Assembly (NCBI RefSeq): GCF_900156745.1 | Contig: NZ_LT707065.1 | Coordinates: 5,000,086 to 5,064,085, forward strand | Length of the DNA: 64,000 bases | Direction: 5' to 3' | DNA from: Achromobacter sp. MFA1 R4 | GTDB lineage: Bacteria > Pseudomonadota > Gammaproteobacteria > Burkholderiales > Burkholderiaceae_B | Shown here: in pieces, positions 25,885 to 33,667 of the stretch | Layout of the letters: every line of letters starts with the position of its first letter | Numbering within the stretch: the stretch's first letter is position 1 | Notes under the pieces: generated by a model | Seen by the model: the letters and a program-made list of their open reading frames with translations, nothing else | What the model was told of the DNA's origin: nothing | Databases searched by the model: none | Program-made: the position numbers and the translations under genes

Positions 25885-26714
25885 CGCCGCGGTGCGCCGG
25901 CGAGTTCGATGTGCTTGAGCACCGCGGCTACGATGGCTTCCGGGCGATCCTCTTGCACAAGGTGTCCGGCATCGGCCACGGCAATGAGCGGCAGGTCGGA
26001 GATCAGCGACGTCAGCGCAAGCCCGCGCTCGCGGGGAATCCACTGGTCCTGTTCTCCCCACAGCACCTGCACGGGACAATCCATGCGCCCATACCGCTCC
26101 TGCACCTCGTCCGTGTACTTCTGGTCCATTTGCGCGATCTGGCGATAGAACGCCGGTTGGCCGACAGGCCCGAGCCACGGATTGCCGTACACGTCCAGCG
26201 CTTCTTCGGACAAGGGATTGTGCGCGGCGGTCTGCAAATACGCTTTCAACAGTGCGCAGTGCATGTAATCGGGCATGCCCGAAAACGCGGCTTCGTGCTG
26301 GCGGACATGCTGGACGAATGGCGATCCCCAGGGCGCCAGCGCCACGGCGTCGAAGATCGTCAGCGACCGGTAGCGCAGACCGTCCAGGTAATACGCGCGC
26401 AGCGCCGTCGCGCCGCCGAAATCGTGCGCGAGGACGTCGGGACGGTCCAGCTCCCACTCCCTGAACAACGCCGCGAGTATCCGGTTCTGCACGCCCAGCG
26501 ACACGTCCTGGCCGTCGCGCATCTCAGACACGCCGTAGCCCGCCAGATCGAAGTAGTAGACCGTCCTGCGATCGGACAGCAGGGGAACGATTCTGCGCCA
26601 CACCTGCGACGAGAACGGCGTGCCGTGGATGGCGACCAGCGCGGGTCCGTTGCCGAGTCTGCCCCAGCGGATGGCATTGCCTTCAATGGTGGAGGTGTGG
26701 GGGAGTTCGAGCAT
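25881..26714 (-). CDS. alpha/beta hydrolase with Asp nucleophile (haloalkane/haloacetate dehalogenase-like)
   Basis: A 277-residue alpha/beta hydrolase. The oxyanion-hole motif HGTPFSS is at 30-36 and the nucleophile elbow reads AHDFGGA with Asp98 where esterases have Ser, as in haloalkane and fluoroacetate dehalogenases and epoxide hydrolases. The acid is probably the Asp in WGEQDQWIP and the base the His in AGHLVQEDRPE. The Asp suggests a covalent ester intermediate and hydrolysis of a halide or epoxide; the substrate cannot be read from sequence. The stop overlaps that of the acetyltransferase gene. Confidence 0.88.
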   Translation of the reverse strand: MLELPHTSTIEGNAIRWGRLGNGPALVAIHGTPFSSQVWRRIVPLLSDRRTVYYFDLAGYGVSEMRDGQDVSLGVQNRILAALFREWELDRPDVLAHDFGGATALRAYYLDGLRYRSLTIFDAVALAPWGSPFVQHVRQHEAAFSGMPDYMHCALLKAYLQTAAHNPLSEEALDVYGNPWLGPVGQPAFYRQIAQMDQKYTDEVQERYGRMDCPVQVLWGEQDQWIPRERGLALTSLISDLPLIAVADAGHLVQEDRPEAIVAAVLKHIELAGAPRR

Positions 26715-26741
26715 GGCGCCTCTGTGTGGGGAGTGTTCTGA

Positions 26742-27131
26742 CTACGGCGCCGCCCCGGTGACGCCCGACACATATTGCGCCAAGGCCTGCACATCCGCAT
26801 CGCTCAATGCGTCGAAGGCCGGCATGACCCCGATCCCGTTGCGCACGGCCTGCTCAACGCGGTTCGCATCCGGCTTCAGGTCATCGAGGTTGGGGCCGAT
26901 GGTCCCCGCAGCACCGGCGTCGGCCAGGGTGTGGCAGACAGCACAGGCTGGGGTCGTCGCTTTCAGGAACAAGGCGCGGCCCGCTTCGGCATTGGGCGGT
27001 TCCGCAGCCCAGGCCGAAGCGCCCGCGAACAACAAGAGGCCCGCCAAGTAGACCGCGCGGACCCGCCACGCAATCGGGCGGCGGGCCAAGGCAGCCCCGT
27101 ACTTTTCACTGTGATGCATCGATGCCGCCAT
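26742..27131 (-). CDS. c-type cytochrome subunit of sulfite dehydrogenase (SorB-like)
   Basis: A 129-residue exported monohaem cytochrome c. A signal sequence (about 20-43, ending WAAEPP) precedes the haem site Cys63-Ala-Val-Cys66-His67, and the sixth ligand Met lies in GIGVMPAFDALSD. The gene begins 2 bp after the stop of the molybdoenzyme gene, in the order known for sulfite:cytochrome c oxidoreductase SorAB, and takes electrons from it in the periplasm. ATG 27131 is used; ATG 27119 is an alternative four codons on. Confidence 0.88.
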   Translation of the reverse strand: MAASMHHSEKYGAALARRPIAWRVRAVYLAGLLLFAGASAWAAEPPNAEAGRALFLKATTPACAVCHTLADAGAAGTIGPNLDDLKPDANRVEQAVRNGIGVMPAFDALSDADVQALAQYVSGVTGAAP

Positions 27132-27133
27132 GG

Positions 27134-28360
27134 TCAGGACACGTTGATGGCCAGGCCGTGGTCGCGCCAGCTGCTGTTGATGTAGCCGGGCGCGTTCTCG
27201 AACCGGTTTTCCACTTGCACATTGCCCTGTGTGTCTTCCACGCGGCTGACCAGCATGTGCGGTCCGGCGGACAGTTCCACCGGCAGCGCGAATTGGCGCC
27301 ACGCGTATTTGCCGAGGTCTGGGCCGATCAGCGTCGCCTGTTTCCAGGTCTTGCCCCCGTCGATGGACACGTCCACGCGTTTGACCGCATGCATCCCGCC
27401 AAAGGCCACGCCGCGAACCACGGCGCGTCCGGCCTTCACCGCCTGACCGTCCGCCCCGGGGGCGTTGATCCAGGACTTGGGCTCCATCGCCCAGACCGAC
27501 GGTTGGTCCGGGCTGGCTTTGGCGCCCATCGGCGTCAGGCGATAGCCGGTCTGCTGGATCTTGGCGGGGCTTTGTTCGTTGCTGAAGGCCAGCCGCTTGA
27601 TGTACTTCACATTGTTGACCCCGGTGTAGCCCGGCACGATCAGCCGCAAGGGGCCGCCGTGCGCCAGCGAGAGGGGCTCGTTGTTCATTTCCCATGCCAG
27701 CATGGCGTCCTGCATGGCCTCGCGCGGCACCGAGCGCTCCACGAGCAGGGACTTGGGATCCAGGCCCTCGGGCAGGACTTCGCCGCCCGTGCCGGTCATG
27801 AAGGCGGGCGTGCCGTCCAGGCCGCCGAGATAGTCGACCACGGCGCGCACGGGAACGCCCGTCCACATGACGCATCCGGCCGCGCCGACCTGCCAGGGGG
27901 TGCCGCTGGGCTTGTGCGGAAAGAAGCCGCGCCCGTTGCCGGAGCATTGCAGCACCATGGCCAGCGTTTCCACGCCCAGCGTTTTCAGGTCGGCCACCGT
28001 GAGCGTGCGCGGTTGCTTGACGCCCTGGATCTCCACCTTCCAGCCATCACGGTCATCCAGGATGGACGGGTCGGGTGGAGGCAGATTGTTGCGCACGTAG
28101 AGCTGGCGCGAGGGCGTGATGATGCCGTCGCCAAACGCGCTGCGCCGGGTCTCGATCGTGTTGGCGCTGTGCACGATGACGCTGTCTGCGTCTTTCCATG
28201 CCGCGTAGGGCGGCAGCGGTTTGGCCGCCGAGGCGGCGGGTTTGGGGGCGGGGTCGGCCGCGCGCGCGATACCGGCGGCGCCAAGGCCAGCGGCGGCCAG
28301 GGCGCCGGCGCTGCCGGCCAGCAGGCGGCGCCGCGACGGGTTGAGGGGGGTTGTCTCCAT
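27134..28360 (-). CDS. sulfite dehydrogenase molybdopterin subunit (SorA-like)
   Basis: A 408-residue sulfite-oxidase-family protein. A twin-arginine leader (SRRRLLAGSAGALAAAG) indicates folded export by Tat with the molybdenum cofactor. Cys139 in LQCSGNGRGFF is the conserved Mo-coordinating Cys, and the C-terminal dimerisation domain follows (about 300-405, VSIDGGKTW). It should oxidise sulfite to sulfate in the periplasm and pass electrons to the adjacent cytochrome. ATG 28360 has GAGG upstream; the ORF extension to 28396 is not needed. A SulP anion transporter is 0.9 kb away on the same strand. Confidence 0.9.
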   Translation of the reverse strand: METTPLNPSRRRLLAGSAGALAAAGLGAAGIARAADPAPKPAASAAKPLPPYAAWKDADSVIVHSANTIETRRSAFGDGIITPSRQLYVRNNLPPPDPSILDDRDGWKVEIQGVKQPRTLTVADLKTLGVETLAMVLQCSGNGRGFFPHKPSGTPWQVGAAGCVMWTGVPVRAVVDYLGGLDGTPAFMTGTGGEVLPEGLDPKSLLVERSVPREAMQDAMLAWEMNNEPLSLAHGGPLRLIVPGYTGVNNVKYIKRLAFSNEQSPAKIQQTGYRLTPMGAKASPDQPSVWAMEPKSWINAPGADGQAVKAGRAVVRGVAFGGMHAVKRVDVSIDGGKTWKQATLIGPDLGKYAWRQFALPVELSAGPHMLVSRVEDTQGNVQVENRFENAPGYINSSWRDHGLAINVS

Positions 28361-28694
28361 GGCATGCCTCTCTGGTTGCCGCGTCCTGCCGGGCAAGCGC
28401 GGTATTTTGCTTATATCGGCCCGGGGGATGCGGCCTGCTTCATCATCGGCAATGCCTTTCTATATGTCAACGTGTTCTAAGGGGCTATAGGTTTTTGGCC
28501 TGTTCAGATATAAGGGTTTTGGATATTCCGGGTGGTGGCCGAGGCTGGCAGCCTGCGCTTGCGTCGTCGCGCAGTACGCGCGGGGATTAGGGGATCGCCG
28601 TGTTCCAAGGGACACAAAAGACCGGCCTTGTGCGTGCGTCTGTCACGGCGCTAATCTGGAAAACCCAGGGCCTTGAGTATCCAAGGAGCGCATC
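28361..28694. other. 334-bp divergent intergenic region
   Basis: This gap separates the sulfite dehydrogenase operon (-) from the Gly-rich exported protein gene (+). It is more AT-rich than its neighbours between 28390 and 28530 and holds the candidate promoter at 28442-28470. No gene seen. Confidence 0.6.
28442..28470 (-). promoter_or_regulatory. candidate sigma-70 promoter of the sulfite dehydrogenase operon
   Basis: On the minus strand, TTGACA (28470-28465) and GATGAT (28447-28442) are separated by 17 bp, about 80 bp upstream of ATG 28360. The -35 is a perfect consensus match and the -10 a partial one. Confidence 0.55.
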
Positions 28695-29165
28695 ATGAAC
28701 AGGTTCGTTGTCCCTGCCGCCGCCGTTTGTCTGTCCGCCTTCTGCCTGTCCGCCATCGCGCAGCAGGTCACCCCGCTCAAAGGCCAATCCCCCGAGACCA
28801 CCCAGCAAGACATCGCGGCTTGCCAGGCCCAGGCCCAGGCCCAGGCCGGCATCGCCACTGCCGGTACGCCGAATGCGGGCGGCCGGGCCCGAGGCGCGGC
28901 GGCTGGCGCAGCGGCGGGCGCCGCTGTCGCGGGCGCGCGCGGGCGGCAGCATGAAGAGGTGTATGACCGCATGGACGACGACACCAAGCAAGCCTATCGG
29001 CAGAACCAGGCGAAGGATGCCGCGGCCGCGGGCATGGTGGTGGGCGGGTCTCGCCAGCGGCAGGAGCGGCGGGAGGATCGCGCGAACGCGCCGCAACAGG
29101 ACGCCGCCGTGTCGTCCGCCTATGCCAATTGCATGCAGCAGCGGGGCTATCAGGTGACGCCCTGA
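28695..29165 (+). CDS. exported Ala/Gly-rich protein (glycine-zipper-like), function unknown
   Basis: A 156-residue protein with a signal peptide (1-22, ending AIAQQ). The mature part has a Gln/Ala repeat (QAQAQAQ), a Gly/Ala-rich segment (ARGAAAGAAAGAAVAGARG, about 66-84) resembling a glycine zipper, a charged middle and a C-terminal AYANCMQQRGYQV. Together with the C in ACQAQ near residue 44 this gives two Cys that could pair. Proteins of this kind are outer-membrane or periplasmic and poorly characterised. ATG 28695 has AAGGAG upstream (28682-28687). Confidence 0.75.
   Translation: MNRFVVPAAAVCLSAFCLSAIAQQVTPLKGQSPETTQQDIAACQAQAQAQAGIATAGTPNAGGRARGAAAGAAAGAAVAGARGRQHEEVYDRMDDDTKQAYRQNQAKDAAAAGMVVGGSRQRQERREDRANAPQQDAAVSSAYANCMQQRGYQVTP
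28824..28847 (+). repeat. four tandem CAGGCC hexamers inside the Gly-rich gene
   Basis: Four perfect copies of the 6-bp unit encode the Gln-Ala repeat. Gain or loss of units would keep the reading frame and change repeat length. Confidence 0.8.
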
Positions 29166-29238
29166 GGCCCGCAATCCGGTCTTGAAGCGGCGGCATCCGC
29201 GCGCGGTTGCACACCCACCGGTGCGCGCGGCCAGCTGG

Positions 29239-31023
29239 TCAGTGCGATGAATGCGTTGGCGGCGGGGGCGAGGAGCCCGGCCGTGCCGCCGATTCCAGGC
29301 CATTGGCGTCTTCGCGACCCAGATAATCATCCACCGCGCTACCTACCGTCGGATGGAACCGATCATCGCTGAACAGCCCCGACAGCTCGAATCGCTTGAG
29401 CTTGTCCCGCACCGGATCCTTCATTTCCGCGAAATGCAGCGCGATGCCTTCGCGCGCCAGATGCGCGCACAGTTCGCGCAGCATGTCGGCCGAGGTGACG
29501 TCGACGCTGGTGACCGGTTCGGCGGCCACGACGACGCGGCGCACCGGCGTGGGCGAGGCGTCCACGGCTTCCAGCAGGCGTTGCTGGAAGAGTTCAGCGT
29601 TGGCGAAGAAGAGCGGCGCATCCCAGCGAAAAAGCACCAGGCCGTCGATCAGCGCCGCATGCGGGTAGCGCTTCAGGTCGTGGTAGCCGCGCAGGTTGGG
29701 CACGCGTCCCAGCACCGCGAAGTGCGGGCGCCAGCCATCCCACAGGAATTCGATGATGGCAAGGACGACGGCTAGGCAGATGCCAGGGATTGCGCCGAAC
29801 ACGGCGACTGCGGCAAAGCACAGCATCGACAGCCAGAACTCCCATTGCTGGATGCGGTAGATGCGCCGCAGGTCCTTGAATTCGAAGAGGCCGAGGGCCG
29901 CGGCGATGACGACGGCGGCCAGGGCGCTGTTGGGCAGGTGGCGCAGCAGGTTGGGCGCGGCGATGAGCAGCGCGGCCACGGCCAGCGCGCCGACCACGCC
30001 AGTCAGCTGGGTGCGCGAGCCGGCCGCTTCGGCGACCGGCGTGCGCGACGCGCTGCTGCTGATGGGAAAGCCTTGGAAGAACCCCGCCGCGAGGTTGGCC
30101 ACGCCCAGTCCCACCATTTCCTGGTTGGGGTCCACGCGCGTGTTCGTGCGGGCGGCGTAGGTGCGCGACAGCACGCTCGTGTCGGCAAAGGCGATCAGCG
30201 CCACGGCGCAGCCGCCCAGCACGATCTTGACGTAGTCGGCATTGCTGAGCCACGGCCAGGCGAGGCTGGGCAGGCCCTGCGGAATCTCGCCCAGCACCTT
30301 GACGCCTTGCTGGTCCAGGCCGAACAGCTTGACCGCGAGCGTGGCCAGAATCACGGCAATCAGGATGCCCGGGATGCGATCGAACCGCTTGAGCAGCAGG
30401 ATCACCGCGAGGCTGGACGCGCCGACCGCGAGGCTTGGCCAGTGTGTCTGTCCGTCCATGATGGCCAGCGCCAATTGCTGCATTTCCCGCAGCGGTCCGG
30501 CGTCGTCGATGGAAATGTCGTACAGCTTGGGCAACTGGCTCACCAGCACGGTCAGCGCGATGCCGTTCATGTAGCCATAGCGGATGGGCTTGGACAACAG
30601 CTCGGTGATGAAGCCCAGCCGCATCAGGCCCAGCACGATGCAGAACAGGCCCGCGACGACGGCCATCATGCTGGCCGCGGCGATGGCGCGCATGGGGTCG
30701 CCGCCGGAGACGCTGAGCACGACCGCGAGGATCGGGGCCGCCAGCGCCGAGTCCGGCCCCAGCACCAGGATGCGGCTGGGGCCAAAGAGCGCATAGGCCA
30801 GCAGCGGGATGATGGTGGCATACAGCCCGTAGACGCCAGGCACGCCGGACGCTTCGGCGTAGGCGATGCCGACCGGCACCAGCATGGTGGTCAGGACCAG
30901 GCCGGCCGCGATGTCCTTGGGCAGCCACGCGGCCTGATAGGACTTGAGCAGGGCAAGCCCGGGCAGCCAGCGCAGCCAGTGCGGAGCTGTCTTGTCGGAG
31001 GGGCGGGGCGTCGCGGTGGTCAT
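29239..31023 (-). CDS. SulP family inorganic anion transporter with STAS domain
   Basis: A 594-residue SulP/SLC26-type carrier. The cytoplasmic N-terminus leads into about 10-14 membrane segments (about 25-430), including GPDSALAAPILAVVL and the family stretch GLGVANLAAGFFQGFPISSSASRTPV. A STAS domain follows (about 450-565; DVTSADMLRELC). Family members move sulfate, bicarbonate, nitrate or dicarboxylates. Its closeness to the sulfite dehydrogenase genes makes sulfate or another oxyanion a reasonable guess. ATG 31023 has CGGGAT-like rather than strong ribosome binding sequence. Confidence 0.92.
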   Translation of the reverse strand: MTTATPRPSDKTAPHWLRWLPGLALLKSYQAAWLPKDIAAGLVLTTMLVPVGIAYAEASGVPGVYGLYATIIPLLAYALFGPSRILVLGPDSALAAPILAVVLSVSGGDPMRAIAAASMMAVVAGLFCIVLGLMRLGFITELLSKPIRYGYMNGIALTVLVSQLPKLYDISIDDAGPLREMQQLALAIMDGQTHWPSLAVGASSLAVILLLKRFDRIPGILIAVILATLAVKLFGLDQQGVKVLGEIPQGLPSLAWPWLSNADYVKIVLGGCAVALIAFADTSVLSRTYAARTNTRVDPNQEMVGLGVANLAAGFFQGFPISSSASRTPVAEAAGSRTQLTGVVGALAVAALLIAAPNLLRHLPNSALAAVVIAAALGLFEFKDLRRIYRIQQWEFWLSMLCFAAVAVFGAIPGICLAVVLAIIEFLWDGWRPHFAVLGRVPNLRGYHDLKRYPHAALIDGLVLFRWDAPLFFANAELFQQRLLEAVDASPTPVRRVVVAAEPVTSVDVTSADMLRELCAHLAREGIALHFAEMKDPVRDKLKRFELSGLFSDDRFHPTVGSAVDDYLGREDANGLESAARPGSSPPPPTHSSH

Positions 31024-31075
31024 GGAATCCCGTTATGAAGGCGCATGCTTGCAGGGTGCGGGACTGCCCCGCGCG

Positions 31076-31462
31076 TCATTCGGGCGGCGCGGCGTGGGTC
31101 TCGCCCAGCATCTTGCGCAAGCGCGCGCGGCGGCGTTCCAGGTCGGCGATCTGGCGCTCGACCGATGCCAGCCGCTGGCGCTGGACCTCGGAGGTCTCGG
31201 GACAGGCCGCCGCGCCTTCGATGAGGCGCATGCAATCGGGAAACCCGCGGATTTCCGCCAGGGTGAAGCCGGACGCGATGAGGCGCTGGATCTGCCTTAC
31301 CTGCACGACCGCCGCCGCCGGAAAGGTGCGATAGCCGTTGCCGGCCCGGGCCGACGCGAGCAAGCCCTGGTCGTCGTAGTGGCGCAGCGAGCGCAGGCTT
31401 GCGCCGGTTTCGCGGGCCAGTTCGCCGATCGACATGGGGCGGGCAGGGGCGGACGTCTTCAT
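31076..31462 (-). CDS. MerR family transcriptional regulator
   Basis: A 128-residue MerR-type regulator: helix-turn-helix with wing (about 10-45; IGELARETGASLRSLRHYDDQGLL and NGYRTF), then the dimerising coiled coil (about 85-125). Two Cys (FPDC and AAACPET, about 77-88) lie at the start of the coiled coil, in the region where metal- and redox-sensing members keep their ligands. It is divergent from an exported-looking alpha/beta hydrolase whose promoter has the long spacer typical of MerR targets. It is the likely activator of that hydrolase and perhaps of itself. Confidence 0.92.
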   Translation of the reverse strand: MKTSAPARPMSIGELARETGASLRSLRHYDDQGLLASARAGNGYRTFPAAAVVQVRQIQRLIASGFTLAEIRGFPDCMRLIEGAAACPETSEVQRQRLASVERQIADLERRRARLRKMLGETHAAPPE

Positions 31463-31487
31463 GCGGAAAAGCTTAGCAGATCGGCGC

Positions 31488-31518
31488 TTGACCTTGACAT
31501 CGGTGTGAGGGTTGAAAC
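31488..31518 (+). promoter_or_regulatory. MerR-type promoter with long spacer and dyad
   Basis: TTGACC (-35, 31488-31493) and a -10 at TGAAAC (31513-31518; TTGAAA one base earlier) are 18-19 bp apart, as in MerR-activated promoters. The spacer holds a dyad, ACCTTGACA and TGTGAGGGT around TCGG, with 7 of 9 matches. It points to the alpha/beta hydrolase gene at 31551. Confidence 0.6.
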
Positions 31519-31550
31519 TGCCGATTCTTCAACCTTCAGGATGCACCCGC

Positions 31551-32564
31551 ATGCCACGCATTTCATTTCCGCGCCGACTGGGCCAACGGCCCCGACTGCC
31601 CCGACTGACCCACCTGAGCCGCCGGGCCGCGGCAGCCTTGTTCATGATTGCCGGTGTCATGTCGGCCACCGTCATGACGTCCCCAGTCATGGCAGCCACC
31701 ATCACCCCGGCCCAGGCGCCCACGCCGGCCGGGGTCGCCCACGCCAGGCAATACACCGTCACCGCGCCCGATGGCCTGCGGCTCGCCGTGCAGGAGGCGG
31801 GTAATCCCGACGGCCCGGCGATTGTCTTCGTCCATGGCCTCTTGGGCAGCCATCTCAGTTGGGCGGCGCAGCTTGCCAGCCCCGCGTTGCAGCGATACCG
31901 GCTGATCACCTACGACTTGCGCGGCCATGGCCTGTCCGGCAAGCCGGCGGACGCGGCAGCCTATGCCGATGGCCGGCGCTGGGCCGACGATCTGGCCGCC
32001 GTGATCGCGGCCTCGGGCGCGCGTCGCCCTGTCGTGGTCGGCTGGTCGCTGGGCGCGGCCGTGACGACGAACTATCTGGCCGCGTACGGCGATGCCGAGA
32101 TTGCGGGGGCGGTGTACGTGGGCGGGGTGATCGAACTGGACCCGGCGCAGATCGTGCCGCATCCGCGGGTCTACCGCGACATGGTGTCGCCAGACCTGAA
32201 GACGCACCTGGATGCGGAGCGCGAGTTCATCGGTCTGTGCTTTGCGCGGCAGCCGGATGCCGCCACGTTCCAGCGGCTGCTGGCCAATGCGGCCCTGGCC
32301 TCGCCCGACATGCAGGCCGCGGTGCAGTCCATGACGGTGGAAGCAGCCAGGGGCCTGGGCGCGGCGCGCAAGCCGATGCTGCTGATCTACGGCGCGCGGG
32401 ATGCGCTGGTGCAGGCGGGGCCGTCGCTGGACCGAGCCCGGCAATTGAATCCGCGCATTCGCAGCACGGTGTATGCGGCATCCGGGCATGCGCCATTCCT
32501 GGAGGAGGCGGAACGGTTCAACCAGGACCTGGCGGCGTTTGCCGCCAGCGTGTCGCTGCGCTGA
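31551..32564 (+). CDS. exported alpha/beta hydrolase
   Basis: A 337-residue alpha/beta hydrolase with a basic N-terminus and a hydrophobic segment (about 25-45, AAAALFMIAGVMSATVM) that ends in MAAT, consistent with a signal peptide. The oxyanion motif is FVHGLLGSH, the nucleophile Ser is in VVGWSLGAAV, the acid Asp in GARDAL and the base His in ASGHAPFLEE. Start ATG 31551 has CAGGA at 31536-31540; a TTG at 31512 would begin inside the promoter and is rejected. Controlled by the divergent MerR gene. Substrate unknown. Confidence 0.88.
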   Translation: MPRISFPRRLGQRPRLPRLTHLSRRAAAALFMIAGVMSATVMTSPVMAATITPAQAPTPAGVAHARQYTVTAPDGLRLAVQEAGNPDGPAIVFVHGLLGSHLSWAAQLASPALQRYRLITYDLRGHGLSGKPADAAAYADGRRWADDLAAVIAASGARRPVVVGWSLGAAVTTNYLAAYGDAEIAGAVYVGGVIELDPAQIVPHPRVYRDMVSPDLKTHLDAEREFIGLCFARQPDAATFQRLLANAALASPDMQAAVQSMTVEAARGLGAARKPMLLIYGARDALVQAGPSLDRARQLNPRIRSTVYAASGHAPFLEEAERFNQDLAAFAASVSLR

Positions 32565-32704
32565 GGCGCCGGGCGGTGGCGTGCGTGGGCAGTAGCGGGC
32601 GATGAGGTCGGCGTCCATTTTTGCGAATTGTTGCTTGTTGCGACACAGCATCGCCTGCTATCTTCGACCCCAACAAGGCGTTTGCCCCGACTTGGACATT
32701 GCCC

Positions 32705-33631
32705 ATGCCCGCCAGCCCGCTACTGACCTCCGACCCGCAACCTTTGCCGTCCACCGATACGCTCGGCTGCTCAGCCAGCAAGCTGGTCCTGAACCAGGAG
32801 TTCCACGGAGGCGGGCTGACGTTCTATCGCAAGAGCACCGACAACGCGCATTTTGGCAGCGTGGAGACGCCGGCGTCCGACCGCGGCTTTCTGGTGGGCG
32901 TGGCGCTGCGGGGCGGGCATCGGCGCCGCATCATGCATGGCCATCATGCGTCGACCCACGATTTTGACGTGGGCTCGATCTACATCCGCGACTTCAATGA
33001 CGATTACCGCGCCGACCTGCAAGGCGGGTTCGATTTCATGCTGATCGAACTGTCGCGCGACTTCATCGAGCGGGTCAATGACGAGAAGGGCGGTGCGCGG
33101 GTCAGCAGCCTGCTCCCGCGCAACGGGGAGCCGGATCCGGTGCTGGGGCATCTGTCACAGGTGCTGGCGGACGTGGTGGCGAATCCCGCGCAGGCGAGCG
33201 GCCTGTTCGTGGACCACCTGAGCCTGGCCGTGGGTACGCACCTGCTGGCGCAATACGGCGCCGGCGCGACGACCGGCTGGGCCGACTCGGGCGGGGCGCG
33301 CGTGCTGTCGCGCAAGCTGGAGGCGCGGGCCAAGGACATGCTGCTGGCCTCGGTGCGCGAGGAAGCGTCCATCGCCGATATCGCCGACGCCTGCAATCTG
33401 TCGCGCAGCTACTTCATCAAGGCCTTTCGCCAGACGGTGGGCACGACGCCGCACCGGTGGCTGCTGGAACAGCGCGTGCAGAAGGCGCAGGCATTGCTGC
33501 GGTCGCCGGGCCGGTCCATCACCGAGATTGCGCTGCTGTGCGGCTTTGCCGATCAGGCGCATATGACGCGGGTGTTCACGAGCGTGGTCGGGACGTCTCC
33601 CGGCGCGTGGCGCAGGGAGAACGGCGCCTGA
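32705..33631 (+). CDS. AraC family transcriptional regulator
   Basis: A 308-residue AraC/XylS-type regulator. The N-terminal ligand domain is of the AraC-binding-like type and the C-terminal pair of helix-turn-helices (about 205-305) contains IADIADACNLSRSYFIKAFR and SITEIALLCGFADQAHMTRVF. Start ATG 32705 is taken; the frame is open back to 32621 without a better start. Its HTH region is nearly identical, at protein and DNA level, to that of the convergent AraC gene 36 bp away, so they are duplicates. Targets are unknown. Confidence 0.9.
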   Translation: MPASPLLTSDPQPLPSTDTLGCSASKLVLNQEFHGGGLTFYRKSTDNAHFGSVETPASDRGFLVGVALRGGHRRRIMHGHHASTHDFDVGSIYIRDFNDDYRADLQGGFDFMLIELSRDFIERVNDEKGGARVSSLLPRNGEPDPVLGHLSQVLADVVANPAQASGLFVDHLSLAVGTHLLAQYGAGATTGWADSGGARVLSRKLEARAKDMLLASVREEASIADIADACNLSRSYFIKAFRQTVGTTPHRWLLEQRVQKAQALLRSPGRSITEIALLCGFADQAHMTRVFTSVVGTSPGAWRRENGA

Positions 33632-33667
33632 CTGCGGGCGATCCGCCGCCGGGCATGCGCCGCGCGA

